Notes: a model not told the origin generated them from the sequence alone. DNA of 57,174 bases from Bartonella elizabethae F9251 = ATCC 49927 (GCF_000518165.1 NZ_JADB01000002.1:266581-323754), one strand, 5' to 3'. Numbered from the stretch's first letter, positions 20,565 through 30,640 are shown. Made by a program: numbers and translations.

Positions 20565-23096
20565 ATGATGGGATTTGAGAAAGCAGAAGCAATGAATGTA
20601 GATTTGACCGAGGGTGAAATCTTGTCTATCAAATCTGTACAACTTGCAGCTGCTTTTAATCATAAAAATGATGCAATTTATGCTGCTGCTGAGTTGCTTG
20701 TGCAGGTTGGCGCAGTTGACAAGTGCTATCTGGAAAGCATGCTTGCACGTGAAGAAATAACGAATACTTGGCTTGGGAATGGTATAGCCATTCCTCATGG
20801 CTTGGTTGAAAATTGTGATTTAATTATCAAGGATGCCATTGCTGTTATACAGGTTCCTGCTGGTGTTGAGTGGCAGGATGGAAAGAAAGCACATTTGATT
20901 ATTGCCATTGCAGCGTGTCCAGATCGTTATAGAGAAATTTGCAAAAAATTGACGTCTCTTTTATTTGATAAAAAACAACTTGAAGTACTTGCGACAACTA
21001 CGGACAAACAGCAAATTGTTACAACTTTGTTTTATCAGGATATAAAGCAAGAAGAAACTTTTCTTGGTGATCTTTCGGTGTGTCAGGAATGGACTTTAGA
21101 TTATCCAAGTGGTCTGCATGCGCGACCAGCTTCTCTTTGGGTTGATTTTGCGAAAAAAATTCAAAACTCTATCAGAGTTCGCCATGGTCAATATGCCGTT
21201 GAAATGAAAAATTTGGTTGGGTTATTACAATTAGGCGTAAAAAATGGTGATGTTCTGATTTTTTCTACAGATGCTGTAGAAGGAGCACAACTTCTCAATG
21301 ATGCCATTGCTATTGTAAAAAAGGTAAGTATTAGTGAAAAATGCGTGGTAAGAGAAATAGAATCTCAAACAAAGACTTTTCATGGTTGGTATCCACGTTC
21401 CATGCAAAAAGGCATTTCTGGTGTTGGAGCAAGTTCGGGGTTAGCGTTTGGTAAGATTTTTGTTTTAAGGCAAAATGATATTTCCATAATAGATCAGCCA
21501 ATTGATTTTGCAGTTGGTGCAGCATGTCTTGAAAATGCTCTTACAAAAACAAAACATAAATTGGCATCGGTGATTTCTGATATTACAGTGCGTATGGGAA
21601 CGGATTCTGCTGCGATTTTTTCTGCGCAAATGGTTTTGCTGGAAGATGAAAATCTCATAGCTCAAGCTTGTCGTTTTATAGCAGAAGGTCATGGTGTTGC
21701 TTGGTCTTGGGATAGAGCGGTTCGGCAATTTTCAGATATGTTTTCTAAGGTGGATAATCCTTTATTAGCAGCACGTGCGGTTAATTTAATTGATGTTGGT
21801 CGTCGTGTTTTAGGTGAAATAAATCCATCCTATAGATCCTTCTTTTTAAATGATATTCCAAGTGGTGTTATTCTGGTTACAAATGATCTTTCTCCTTCTG
21901 ATGTCGCACAACTTGATGGTATAAAACTAAAAGGATTAGTAACAGCATGGGGAGGTCCACTCTCTCATACAGCTATTTTGGCGCGTACGCTTGGTATTCC
22001 GATGGTTGTTGCTGTAGGTGATGATATTTTAACGGTTCAGTCTGATATTCAGGCTATTATTGATGGTGATAACGGGTTCATTTACCTTGATCCTACGCAT
22101 GAAGATGTTGAAGATGCTCAAAGGCATATTGATAGTGTTGCACAAAAGCGTGTTAGTGAGATAAGTGCGTCTCGATTACCAGTACAAACGACAGATGGTC
22201 AAAGAATTCGTATCATGGCTAATGTCAATTATGCAAATCAGGTTCCTGTTGCGTTTGATTCGGGGGCTGAAGGTATTGGACTGATGCGCACAGAATTTTT
22301 ATTTTTAGAGAATCCGCATATTCCGGATGAAGAGGTCCAATTTGATATATATCGGGCGATGATTGCAGCTGTAGGAGATAAGCCATTAATTATTCGGGCG
22401 CTTGATATTGGTGGGGATAAACAGGTTACGCATTTACATTTATCTAAGGAAGATAATCCTTTTTTAGGTGTTCGAGGAACACGGCTTTTGTTACGTCGGC
22501 GCGATCTTTTGGTTCCGCAATTACGTGCTTTGTATCGAGCAGCAAAAGAGGGCGGAGATTTATGGATTGTGTTTCCGATGGTGATGTCTGTTTCAGAGAT
22601 TGTTACCATAAAAAAGATTGCAGAAGAAATCCGCAATGATATTGATGCACCAAAATTAAAACTTGGTATTATGATTGAAGTTCCAGCAGCAGCTATTATG
22701 GCAGATGTGTTGGGTGCTCATGTTGATTTTTTCTCAATTGGAACCAACGACTTAACACAATATACAATGGCAGTTGATCGGCAAAATCCGTATCTTGTGT
22801 CTGAAGCGGATAGTCTTGATCCAGCAGTTTTGCGTATGATTTATCAGACTATTCAGGGAGCCGCACAACATAAATGTTGGGTTAGTGTATGCGGTGGTGT
22901 CGCTGGAGATCCTTTTGGTGCAATGATTTTGACGGGATTGGGAATTAATGAGCTTTCTATGATATCTTGCGATATTTCTCCAGTAAAGGCGTGTTTGCAA
23001 ACTCATAGTTTTGAAGAGATGAAAATTTTAGCACAAAAAGCACTACAATGTGAAACTGCACGCGCTGTACGCGCTCTTAAGGATGATATAAGGTGA
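20565..23096 (+). CDS. Fused PTS protein EIIA-HPr-EI (multiphosphoryl transfer protein)
   Basis: An 843-residue fusion (from ATG 20565) of three phosphotransferase modules. Numbered from that ATG, these are a fructose-type EIIA domain (about 20-160) with phospho-His H78 in GIAIPHG, an HPr domain (about 175-260) with H185 in PSGLHARPAS, and a full Enzyme I (about 280-840) with active His H468 in GGPLSHTAILARTLGIP. The EI domain ends with the PEP-binding GLMRTEFLF and MIEVPAAA segments. This is the FruB/MTP layout of other proteobacteria, which passes phosphate from PEP to a fructose permease. In HPr the usual regulatory Ser46 region reads EMKNLVGLL, so that serine is Asn. An in-frame TTG at 20535 and an ATG at 20592 are alternative starts. 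No EIIBC permease or fruK adjoins it. Confidence 0.92.
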   Translation: MMGFEKAEAMNVDLTEGEILSIKSVQLAAAFNHKNDAIYAAAELLVQVGAVDKCYLESMLAREEITNTWLGNGIAIPHGLVENCDLIIKDAIAVIQVPAGVEWQDGKKAHLIIAIAACPDRYREICKKLTSLLFDKKQLEVLATTTDKQQIVTTLFYQDIKQEETFLGDLSVCQEWTLDYPSGLHARPASLWVDFAKKIQNSIRVRHGQYAVEMKNLVGLLQLGVKNGDVLIFSTDAVEGAQLLNDAIAIVKKVSISEKCVVREIESQTKTFHGWYPRSMQKGISGVGASSGLAFGKIFVLRQNDISIIDQPIDFAVGAACLENALTKTKHKLASVISDITVRMGTDSAAIFSAQMVLLEDENLIAQACRFIAEGHGVAWSWDRAVRQFSDMFSKVDNPLLAARAVNLIDVGRRVLGEINPSYRSFFLNDIPSGVILVTNDLSPSDVAQLDGIKLKGLVTAWGGPLSHTAILARTLGIPMVVAVGDDILTVQSDIQAIIDGDNGFIYLDPTHEDVEDAQRHIDSVAQKRVSEISASRLPVQTTDGQRIRIMANVNYANQVPVAFDSGAEGIGLMRTEFLFLENPHIPDEEVQFDIYRAMIAAVGDKPLIIRALDIGGDKQVTHLHLSKEDNPFLGVRGTRLLLRRRDLLVPQLRALYRAAKEGGDLWIVFPMVMSVSEIVTIKKIAEEIRNDIDAPKLKLGIMIEVPAAAIMADVLGAHVDFFSIGTNDLTQYTMAVDRQNPYLVSEADSLDPAVLRMIYQTIQGAAQHKCWVSVCGGVAGDPFGAMILTGLGINELSMISCDISPVKACLQTHSFEEMKILAQKALQCETARAVRALKDDIR

Positions 23097-23521
23097 TAGG
23101 GGCGCTTTAAGGGGAAGAGAGCGCGTACAATCTTAGCAGTTTCGCTCAAAAACCATGTTATAAATCGTTTTTTTTAGAAGAAAGTTTATTCTATCCTATG
23201 CTTTAATATTAAAGAGTAAAATAGAATTGTACAGTTATTGTTCCTGTTGATTGTTAGATACTATGAATGATAACGGGTTGGTGATGGTGCGTAATACTTT
23301 ACTTAAAAAAATAGGGAGCATCTTCAATTTGAAGAGAGTATTTTTTCGTGAGAGAGCAGGTATGCTTGTGATTTCAAAAATTTTTCTTCTTTAAAAAAGA
23401 GGGGGGAGTTGTTATCAATAAGTATCACATTTTATTTTTATGGATAAAATCGTTTTTTGAATTTTGAATGTATAATTTAGGCTTGCACGTTATTTCTTTC
23501 TGGGTATAGTGCGAGACTTCT
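23097..23521. other. Gene-free region
   Basis: AT-rich, no supported gene or clear terminator between the PTS gene and tRNA-Ser(GGA). Confidence 0.45.
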
Positions 23522-23611
23522 GGAGAGGTGGCCGAGTGGTTGAAGGCGCACGCCTGGAACGCGTGTATATGGGAAACCATATCGAGGGTTCGAATCCCTC
23601 TCTCTCCGCCA
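23522..23611 (+). tRNA. tRNA-Ser (anticodon GGA)
   Basis: Begins GGAGAGGTGGCCGAGTGG. The anticodon stem is CACGC/GCGTG with loop CTGGAAC, giving anticodon GGA. It has a long variable arm, T-loop GTTCGAATC and an encoded CCA at 23609-23611. Acceptor and T-arm are nearly identical to the Ser(CGA) gene at 18470. Confidence 0.97.
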
Positions 23612-23784
23612 TTAATCGTAAAATCAATGGGTTATATAAAAGTTCAAGGTTTTTTTGCTTTGATTTTGTTGATGTATTTTTTTATTTATCTTGTCACCTT
23701 AAATAGATTTTCATAAGCTTTAAGGCATAGCTTTGTAAATTCAACATTTTTAGGCTTTTTTATTATTTCCAACTGCTGTTTTCT

Positions 23785-24990
23785 CTATAAAAAATTACTA
23801 CGAATTATCTTTTCCAGAGTCGATAATTCATCATCACTCTGTCCCAAAATTGCTATAATGGCTGGGCAGGTATTTAAATCGATGGTTAAGGGTAGAGGCT
23901 CGTTTTCTTTAAAGAAGAGCATAAAATGAACCACATTTCTCCAAGAATGAAGCTTTTGCTTCCACAGGTTAACATCTTTTATAATATGACCATCGATCTT
24001 GTTGATAAGAAAGATAATACGCCCTTTTTTCTTAAAACGGCTTGGTGTTGGCGAAAACTTTCCTGCAATAAGGTTAACGGAGCTGTCAAGTAAATCGTCT
24101 TCATAGCAATGCGCAAACAAAGTGGGTGCAATTCCTCCGTGGAGGCGAGCTCCTACTTCGATCATCACTGGGCCGCGGGTGGTTTGCATGATTTCCATAT
24201 GCACAGGTCCATATTCAATCCCTACCGCGCGAATGCACTTTTTTGCATAAGAGATCAGAGCGGTATAAAGGGGGGCTTGAGCATCAAGCACATCAAGCGA
24301 TTCATAAACAAAAGCACTTCCATTATGGATACCCTTTTTATATCGCGATAAAGCGCATATTTTTATAGCCTCTCCCTTTACAATGGCATCTACGATGTAT
24401 TCTTCTCCTTCCAATCTTTCTTGAAGCAAATAAGCCTCGTTAGGTGTGCCAAAAATATTTTTCTGTGTCCAATCAATCTCAGAAATCCACGCTGCCACTT
24501 CTTCACGGCTAGAGAAAAACAAAACACCATCACTCCCAGCAGAATCGTTTGGCTTTATCACATAGCCGCTGGGGCTTTCAAAATCATCAAGAGTACAATC
24601 GCCTTTTGTAAGAATCTTTGACCTTATATAAGATAAACCATTTTCATAAAGGCACCTTTGCATTGCTGCTTTTTTCCGCCGCCAATCGGTGGTCAAGGGG
24701 TTGTTTCCAGGACAACCATAATAATCAGCCAATTGCTCTGCACAATAAATTCCTCGTTCAGCACCTGCTACTACAGCTTTTATTGTGCCGATAGGAAAGC
24801 GTTTTTTTATCTCATCGATACTATGAAGTTTTGCTTCTGCCATGCCTTCACCTTGATAAGAGAGCATAAAGTGTGAAAAGGGAGCTGGTTGAGAGATAAC
24901 ACCGTAACAGGTATAGCCCAATTTTTGCAAAGCAGGGGCATAGAGAGCACCCGTGGAGAAAGGATCGACAATAAGAATGGTTTTGCTCAT
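23785..24990 (-). CDS. ATP-grasp carboxylate-amine ligase, possible amino-acid ligase
   Basis: A 401-residue ATP-grasp enzyme. The N-terminal pre-ATP-grasp part (KTILIVDPFSTGALYAPALQ at the start, VVAGAERGIYCAEQLADYYG about 72-91) leads to nucleotide-binding segments YVIKPNDSAGSDGVLFF (about 147-163) and AYLLQERLEGEEYIVDAIV (about 189-207). Metal/catalytic segments GPVHMEIMQT and VMIEVGARLHGG follow. The layout matches the group that includes L-amino-acid ligases such as BacD and carnosine synthase, which join amino acids with ATP. The substrate cannot be read off. Its start overlaps the end of the MFS gene by four bases (ATGA), so the two are co-translated. Confidence 0.8.
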   Translation of the reverse strand: MSKTILIVDPFSTGALYAPALQKLGYTCYGVISQPAPFSHFMLSYQGEGMAEAKLHSIDEIKKRFPIGTIKAVVAGAERGIYCAEQLADYYGCPGNNPLTTDWRRKKAAMQRCLYENGLSYIRSKILTKGDCTLDDFESPSGYVIKPNDSAGSDGVLFFSSREEVAAWISEIDWTQKNIFGTPNEAYLLQERLEGEEYIVDAIVKGEAIKICALSRYKKGIHNGSAFVYESLDVLDAQAPLYTALISYAKKCIRAVGIEYGPVHMEIMQTTRGPVMIEVGARLHGGIAPTLFAHCYEDDLLDSSVNLIAGKFSPTPSRFKKKGRIIFLINKIDGHIIKDVNLWKQKLHSWRNVVHFMLFFKENEPLPLTIDLNTCPAIIAILGQSDDELSTLEKIIRSNFL

Positions 24991-26222
24991 GCTTTGCCCC
25001 GCTGTGATGAAAAAAAAAGAACATAGATAAAGATTATCAGCCCGATAAGGGGGAGAAGATAAATGGCTGCTTGGGGGCCCATAAGAGCAGAGCTTGTAAG
25101 AAGACCAAGAATAACATAACCCGCCGATTGGGAGAGCGTATAAAGCATGCCACTATAGCTTCCCACCAGCTCTGCTTGAGTTTCTGTTTTTGTTGCTTCA
25201 ATCATATGTTTGCGGGCGTTAATCCGCATGGTATTCATCGAAAAGCCAATAAAAAAGCAAAAGGCCACAGCCAAATAAGGTGATTGTGTGGTGCTAAAAA
25301 TAAGATCAGCTAAACCCAACATAAGGGCTGGGAAGATGAATTCAAAGCGCGGGATTTTGATAAAAGCAGCCAAAAAAGCGCCCACACCTGCAACTGCACT
25401 GCACAGTCCATAATATTCAGAGCCAAAATCTTTCACACTCTGAAAAAGAATGGTTGCTAGTGTATTATAGGCGCAAATGTGAAAGCCAATAAGGCCTATG
25501 CAGATGCATAAAAATTTAAGTTCTTGGGAAAGCCTATCTGCTTGCTGTATAAGTATTGGTTCTTTATTGGTGGCAGGTGACAAGCCATTTGTAGTGCACT
25601 CGGTACTATATTCATCGCGAAAGATGATATATCCAGCAACAAGGCTTATAATAATGTCAAACACACAAATAGCTGCAATCAAACCATTATAGCCGATTTC
25701 AGCTGCTGCTCCTTGTGGGCTGGTGGCTTCTAAGAGATAACCACTCAATGCTGCTCCCAAAAAGGCACCAATCTGCACCACTGTTTGCATAATGCGGGAA
25801 GCTTTTTGGGCGCTAATATAACCACTAAGCGCGAGTTTAGTATTATAAGTTTCCAGTGTACTTAAGGTGATCAAAGAGAGATAACCAATAGAGATAGAGA
25901 CCGCAATAAAACCCAAAGGGGAGTCGACATAATGAAACAGAGCGATCAACAAAAGAAGGCTATAGATGACAATCCGTCTTTTGTATAAATCTTTCAATCG
26001 CAGCGAGGCTTTAATGTGTACAAGACCACTTTTTTTCAAAAGGTAGGGTGTAAGGGTCCCCAAAGCCATGGTTATCCCTAAAAAAATCGATGAGGATGTT
26101 ATGCGATAAGCATTCCAAAGGTTACTTAAGAAGAGCACCATATCAGAAAAATAGAGCAGAACAACAAGCCCATAAAACCGAAACATTAGCTGTTTGCGCA
26201 CATCACCCCCCCATGTTGCCAT
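24987..26222 (-). CDS. MFS transporter, paired with the ATP-grasp ligase
   Basis: A 411-residue integral membrane protein with about 12 predicted transmembrane stretches (for example FYGLVVLLYFSDMVLFLSNL near the start and AIYLLPLIGLIIFIYVLFF at the end). The family is Major Facilitator Superfamily by overall pattern; a clear drug-antiporter motif is not obvious. It is the first gene of a two-gene operon with the ATP-grasp ligase, overlapping it by four bases. By analogy with BacE/BacD in bacilysin clusters it may export the ligase product, but import of a substrate is equally possible. The ribosome binding site is weak (AAGAG). Confidence 0.8.
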   Translation of the reverse strand: MATWGGDVRKQLMFRFYGLVVLLYFSDMVLFLSNLWNAYRITSSSIFLGITMALGTLTPYLLKKSGLVHIKASLRLKDLYKRRIVIYSLLLLIALFHYVDSPLGFIAVSISIGYLSLITLSTLETYNTKLALSGYISAQKASRIMQTVVQIGAFLGAALSGYLLEATSPQGAAAEIGYNGLIAAICVFDIIISLVAGYIIFRDEYSTECTTNGLSPATNKEPILIQQADRLSQELKFLCICIGLIGFHICAYNTLATILFQSVKDFGSEYYGLCSAVAGVGAFLAAFIKIPRFEFIFPALMLGLADLIFSTTQSPYLAVAFCFFIGFSMNTMRINARKHMIEATKTETQAELVGSYSGMLYTLSQSAGYVILGLLTSSALMGPQAAIYLLPLIGLIIFIYVLFFSSQRGKA

Positions 26223-26730
26223 CTCTTAAAAACACGCAATATTATAATCGGTACACATGTTCATAAACAGTTAGTACATCTATTATTGGACAGGTCAAGT
26301 TGTTTCGATAGGGGCATGATGTAAAGTTGAATGCTGATATTTATTGTAATGATAGTCATTTTCAGAAATTTGATTAGCGGGGGCGGCTAGTATTTTTACT
26401 ACGTCTTTTGCAGTTGTACTCTTTTGATAAAGGGTTACTTTACTGGATGATAAGCACAACTATTTTTGAGAGCTATATTTTGTATTCTCAAGAGTATCTC
26501 TGTTTAATGCAAGGTTGCGGGGTTATTCTTGATCATTACCACGATAAGCTTGGATTTTAAGATGGCAAAAACCCCTCATTAACGGACAGAAATTAATAAT
26601 AGTCTTAGATTGAGGCACGTGAGTGCAGCTTTAGGTGGCTTTTTATACAACCAATTGGGGGAGGATGACTCCATTGTTTTAGAATATTATAACGCGTTAA
26701 AAGATAATGGAGAGAACCATAGATGTAAGA
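26223..26730. other. Intergenic region, no supported gene
   Basis: About 500 bases between the MFS gene start and the methyltransferase end. A 66-codon frame at 26610 runs into the methyltransferase antisense and has no good ribosome binding site, so I do not call it. Confidence 0.4.
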
Positions 26731-27507
26731 TTATTTTGTATAGATGTAGAGTTCACTTCGATATAAAAGTTCCAAATTTCCCTGCATTTCATATTGTTTT
26801 GTCAGTGTAATCAATTGCTGCAAATATTCTTCTCCGTGTTTAGCAATGGCGCGTTGCGCTTGCGTTGAAGAGCGGCTCATACCTATAAAAGCTTCGGAGG
26901 GGATTGTCATCGTCCAATTTTGTGTATGTAAAGCAACCTTTTCTGGATTGGCTCCAAGGCCATCACGCATTTCTTGTAAAAAATCAAAATTACGATAATA
27001 ACGGGAATAGTGAGGGCTCATCTCCTCTAATAATGTTTCATAAGCAGCTAGAAATTGACTATTTTGAAAATTGCGATTGTTTTGAATAACTGCCATGACG
27101 CCTCCAGCGCGAAGTTGGCTTGAGACAGTGCTAAGCAATAGAGGGCGATCCATCCACTGAAACGCTTGTGCCGCAACAACAAGATCAACCTTGCCGATTT
27201 GAGGCAAGAGGCTTTCTGCTTTACCGTGATACCACTGCACAAAAGGAAATTTTCTTTTCCCCTGCTTAATCATATCTACTGAGACATCGATCGCATGATA
27301 TTGATGTTCATTGCCTAGAAGTTTGACAATTCCCTCTAATGCGATGCCTGTTCCAGCTCCTACATCCACAATGGACAAATGTTTTTTATCTTTAAAAGGA
27401 AGCAGCATGATTTTAAATAAGCTGAGGGGATAGCGTGGACGATAGCGATCATAATCACCAGCCAATCCATCAAATTTTTCACTTTGCGGTTGAATGGTCT
27501 TTAGCAT
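26731..27507 (-). CDS. SAM-dependent methyltransferase (class I)
   Basis: A class I methyltransferase with motif I as SIVDVGAGTGIALEGIVKLL (just after residue 45 from the chosen start). A YHAIDVSVDMIKQGKRKFP segment follows for motif II, then VDLVVAAQAFQWMDRPLLL, the usual post-motif pattern of UbiE/Tam-like small-molecule methyltransferases. The frame is open 37 codons upstream (to 27618), but GGGGAGG sits about nine bases before ATG 27507 and the family usually begins near SEKFDGLAGDYDRYRPRYP, so the shorter form (258 aa) is preferred. Substrate unknown. It lies upstream of the MFS/ATP-grasp operon on the same strand, with a 508-base gap. Confidence 0.82.
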   Translation of the reverse strand: MLKTIQPQSEKFDGLAGDYDRYRPRYPLSLFKIMLLPFKDKKHLSIVDVGAGTGIALEGIVKLLGNEHQYHAIDVSVDMIKQGKRKFPFVQWYHGKAESLLPQIGKVDLVVAAQAFQWMDRPLLLSTVSSQLRAGGVMAVIQNNRNFQNSQFLAAYETLLEEMSPHYSRYYRNFDFLQEMRDGLGANPEKVALHTQNWTMTIPSEAFIGMSRSSTQAQRAIAKHGEEYLQQLITLTKQYEMQGNLELLYRSELYIYTK

Positions 27508-28129
27508 CTGGTCTGGTCCTCCCCTCACGAATTGCACTGTACATAAAGAAGCTCTCCTTTGTCCAATTATGTCAAGTATAAATTTCCAAGGAGTTTTGCG
27601 GGTTGCTCTTTGTGCCATTCTATAGGGTTAATATTTACTTTTTCTTCTGCCTCAAATGAGGCATTTTAAAAGTCAATTATCTTTGCAAAAATCACGCCGA
27701 GATTCCATATATTCCTCTAAAAATCTGTCTCACTTCTGGTGCGATTACCTCTTGAAAGTCTTTTATGAGCATAAAATTTATAACTTTCTTGTGGAAACGA
27801 TTAATCCCAAATCCTCTATCGTAAAAATGAGATCACCTATTCGCTTTATCGTTATTACAGTTAAAATAATTGATTTCAGCGTTACTATTTTACGTCTATG
27901 GCACCAATATAACCGTTAATGAGAAGAGAAATATTTATGAATCTTCAGTATGTTAAGATTACCCGATATGATACCTAGAGCGTTTTCTTTTCATAAAAAA
28001 TTAATCAGGCTCTAACAAAATGAGAAATTTTGTTTCTTTAAATTTAGTGAACTAAAATAAGAGCTAAATATATGTTTTTAAATGTGGTTATATTGCATCC
28101 TGAATGACATGTGTACAAGGGGATAATTT
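27508..28129. other. Intergenic region between divergent genes
   Basis: About 620 bases between the divergent methyltransferase and MFS genes. An 87-codon frame at 27656 has low-complexity composition and no ribosome binding site and is not called. Confidence 0.4.
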
Positions 28130-29338
28130 ATGTTCGTTGCAAATTTGAAAGAACGCGCTGCTTTATTCAAGAATAGAACTTTCCTCTATTTTACCTTGAG
28201 CGGTTTGTTTGCTACATTTGGAAGTGGGCTCAATTATATTGCATTATCGTGGCTTGCTTACAGTCAAACGAATTCAATTCGTGGTGTAGCGCTTTTGATG
28301 TTTTTTCTCTGGATGCCGAGCATTATTTTTGCACCTATTTTAGGCGTATTGGCAGATAAATATAATCGTAAAGCGCAGATTATCATTTCAAATCTTGTCA
28401 GAGGTTTGGTGATTGTTGGGTGGAGTATACTTTGGCAATTGGGTATAGAAATTGATTTGATGATCTTATCTGCTTTGTTGGGTATTTTTATTTCTTTTTA
28501 TATGCCATCAGCTATTCCTTTAATCCAAAGTATTATTCCCCAAAAACAGCTTATCAATGCAAATGCAACCATTGATATGGTCTATGAACTTGGAATGATC
28601 ATTGGTATGGGGTTTAGTGGATTTATACTTGCCTGTGTAGGAACAAAAGGAACTCTTCTAATAGGTGGTATATTTTTTATTATTGCTGGTTTGTTTAACT
28701 TTGCAATGAAGGTACCTAAAAACCGTAGATCTAAAAATCAAAGTAAGCAAAATTGGTGGAAAAGTTATAGAGCATCCCTTCATTATTTTAAGCGGAATCC
28801 GGTTCTTTTTATGCCTTATATAAGCCAGATGATTATTACAATGCTTTTAATGACCATCCCTGTTATTCTAGTTCCTTATACACAAGAGGTCTTAAGCACG
28901 GATAGTGGGACCTTTGCAATATTTGAGGCGCTTTATTCTATGGGCGTATTGACAGGAGCGCTTCTTTCGCCACTTCTTTGCAAAATTTTATCCATAAGAA
29001 AAACCTTGGCATTTTTATTAGCTGTTATGGCTATTGGACTTGCTATTTTGTCTGTTAATACACACATTTTTGTTGTTTTTCCTATTTACTTTATGATTGG
29101 ATTTGGACTTTCGAGTTGGGCTCTTTCAATTTCTTTATCGCAACTCTCTTGTGATCCTGAATACCAAGGAAGATTGCAGGCAAGTTTTAATGGTTTGTCT
29201 GGATGCTTTATCCTCGGAGTCTATCTCATTATGGCAAGCGATAGCAGCAGCATATCACCTCAATTGATATATTTTCTTCAAAGTATTGTTGCGCTTATTG
29301 GGATGCTTATCGTACTGTTTTATAAACATGAAAAATGA
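28130..29338 (+). CDS. MFS transporter, EntS/MFS_3-like
   Basis: A 402-residue protein with 12 likely membrane helices. The N-terminal half contains the MFS loop motif region GVLADKYNRKAQIIISNLVR (about 79-98), and the start FLYFTLSGLFATFGSGLNYI matches MFS_3 exporters such as the enterobactin exporter EntS. GGGGA nine bases before the ATG is a good ribosome binding site. It stands alone. A siderophore or drug export role would be inference from family only. Confidence 0.85.
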   Translation: MFVANLKERAALFKNRTFLYFTLSGLFATFGSGLNYIALSWLAYSQTNSIRGVALLMFFLWMPSIIFAPILGVLADKYNRKAQIIISNLVRGLVIVGWSILWQLGIEIDLMILSALLGIFISFYMPSAIPLIQSIIPQKQLINANATIDMVYELGMIIGMGFSGFILACVGTKGTLLIGGIFFIIAGLFNFAMKVPKNRRSKNQSKQNWWKSYRASLHYFKRNPVLFMPYISQMIITMLLMTIPVILVPYTQEVLSTDSGTFAIFEALYSMGVLTGALLSPLLCKILSIRKTLAFLLAVMAIGLAILSVNTHIFVVFPIYFMIGFGLSSWALSISLSQLSCDPEYQGRLQASFNGLSGCFILGVYLIMASDSSSISPQLIYFLQSIVALIGMLIVLFYKHEK

Positions 29339-29655
29339 TAAATTACATTGAAGTGCAGTAAAGCTATATGCTATTTTATAAACATTTACGAGGGGGCATA
29401 TTTCATATTTTGCTTTTAAAGGGGGGGTGAGAAAATGCGAAAGTATGGCTGCTTTTAATGAAGCAAGCATAGGTTTATTTTGTTATAAAATATTCTTTAT
29501 TTTTTGATGATGACCAACAAGGGTTTATGCGGTTTTTTAATTCACCGGACTTTAGTAAAGAGACAAGGACGCAACACTTTAAAGTTCCTTAAAAGTTTTT
29601 TGGTTTAAGCACAGCAGAAAGTCAAAGTGCTCTATCATACGGGAAGAATATTACA
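29339..29655. other. Intergenic region
   Basis: No supported gene or terminator. Confidence 0.4.
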
Positions 29656-29925
29656 TTATTTTTGTTTTTCAAAATCCATACGAAAAATTGCATCAATTTC
29701 ATCCTCATTGGAATGAACACTTCTGCGACGATTCAAGGTTTGCACAATCTCTTTTTTTAAAAGCGCATCTGTTTCACTTAAACGGAGAATACTGAGTTCC
29801 AATTCAAGAGATAAAGCTAAATCCACACACAATTTAAGCTCTTCTCCAATGTCAAAACCACGTTGATAGTCGTCATAAAGACCAACCAGTGTATCGGATA
29901 ATTCCTTACCGCATAAAGAGGTCAT
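29656..29925 (-). CDS. Small hypothetical protein
   Basis: An 89-residue, acidic, mostly helical protein (MTSLCGKELSDTLVGLYDDY at the start, LALSLELELSILRLSETDAL in the middle). The ATG at 29925 has GGGGGA seven bases upstream, better than the in-frame GTG at 29940, and is taken as the start. I do not recognise the family; there are no membrane segments or catalytic motifs. It lies in an accessory-looking stretch beside an XRE regulator, which hints at a phage or genomic-island origin. Confidence 0.5.
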   Translation of the reverse strand: MTSLCGKELSDTLVGLYDDYQRGFDIGEELKLCVDLALSLELELSILRLSETDALLKKEIVQTLNRRRSVHSNEDEIDAIFRMDFEKQK

Positions 29926-30600
29926 GCTAAATTCCCCCACGTTACGGCTTTTTGTGCAGCTTTGTTTTGTTTAAAGATCACTCCACTATTATCACTCAGA
30001 GTTGCCATATATACGAACCTCATGATTTTATCAATTTTCTGCGAAATATGCACTTTTAAATCAATGCCTATTAAAAACTTTATCACTCCAAGATTTTGAA
30101 GCACCTAATTGTAAATATAGATGGCAATGTTTTCTATAGAACTTATAACATTTAAAATACATTGCCAAAAGGCTTTTAATTTGCGCACAGAAAGAATATT
30201 TGGCAATACACCAAATACTCTGTCTATTGCCAATCACAGTTAAATCAGTACCATTAATATCTACAATAAGCAGGCAAGGTTTGTAAACGTTCAGCTTTTT
30301 AAGAATGTGTAATAATCTCGTTTTTTGCAGAAGTGAAATTATTTTGCCTTTTTTATATTGAGTTTTAGACATTGATAAACCTTTTATCTTATAAAAAACT
30401 ATGAGAAGCGCATTTGCATGTTTTTGTAATAAGATTTCAGTGATATAGTGCACAGCACGCAATGGAGAGAACCACATGGGTTTTTACTGCTGTGAGACAT
30501 ATGACTGCACTTTTTGAGAGAGCCGTTGATAAGAACTTTGCTCAATAGGCATACAATTGGCCATGGCAGGTATTGTTTTTTCATGAGAGGGTGCCCAAAT
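29926..30600. other. Decayed region upstream of the XRE regulator
   Basis: Overlapping minus-strand frames (30061-30477 and 30399-30611) carry protein-like fragments such as NIWAPSHEKTIPAMANCMPI and KPCLLIVDINGTDLTVIGNR in different phases, suggesting a frameshifted relic. No family recognised and no transposase motif seen. Confidence 0.35.
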
Positions 30601-30604
30601 GTTT

Positions 30605-30634
30605 TTGACACTGAAGGTCGATATTTGGTAAACT
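30605..30634 (+). promoter_or_regulatory. Candidate promoter
   Basis: TTGACA at 30605-30610 is a perfect -35 box. TAAACT at 30629-30634, after an 18-base spacer, matches the -10 consensus at four of six positions. It would drive the possible small RNA and/or the XRE gene. Confidence 0.4.
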
Positions 30635-30640
30635 TTCACG

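Noticed and set aside
27656..27919. 87-codon ORF between the methyltransferase and MFS genes
   Set aside because: No ribosome binding site, no recognisable domain, composition like random AT-rich sequence.
29922..30611. Possible transposase or IS remnant
   Set aside because: No DDE/HUH motifs, terminal inverted repeats or target duplications could be found; left as unidentified decayed DNA.
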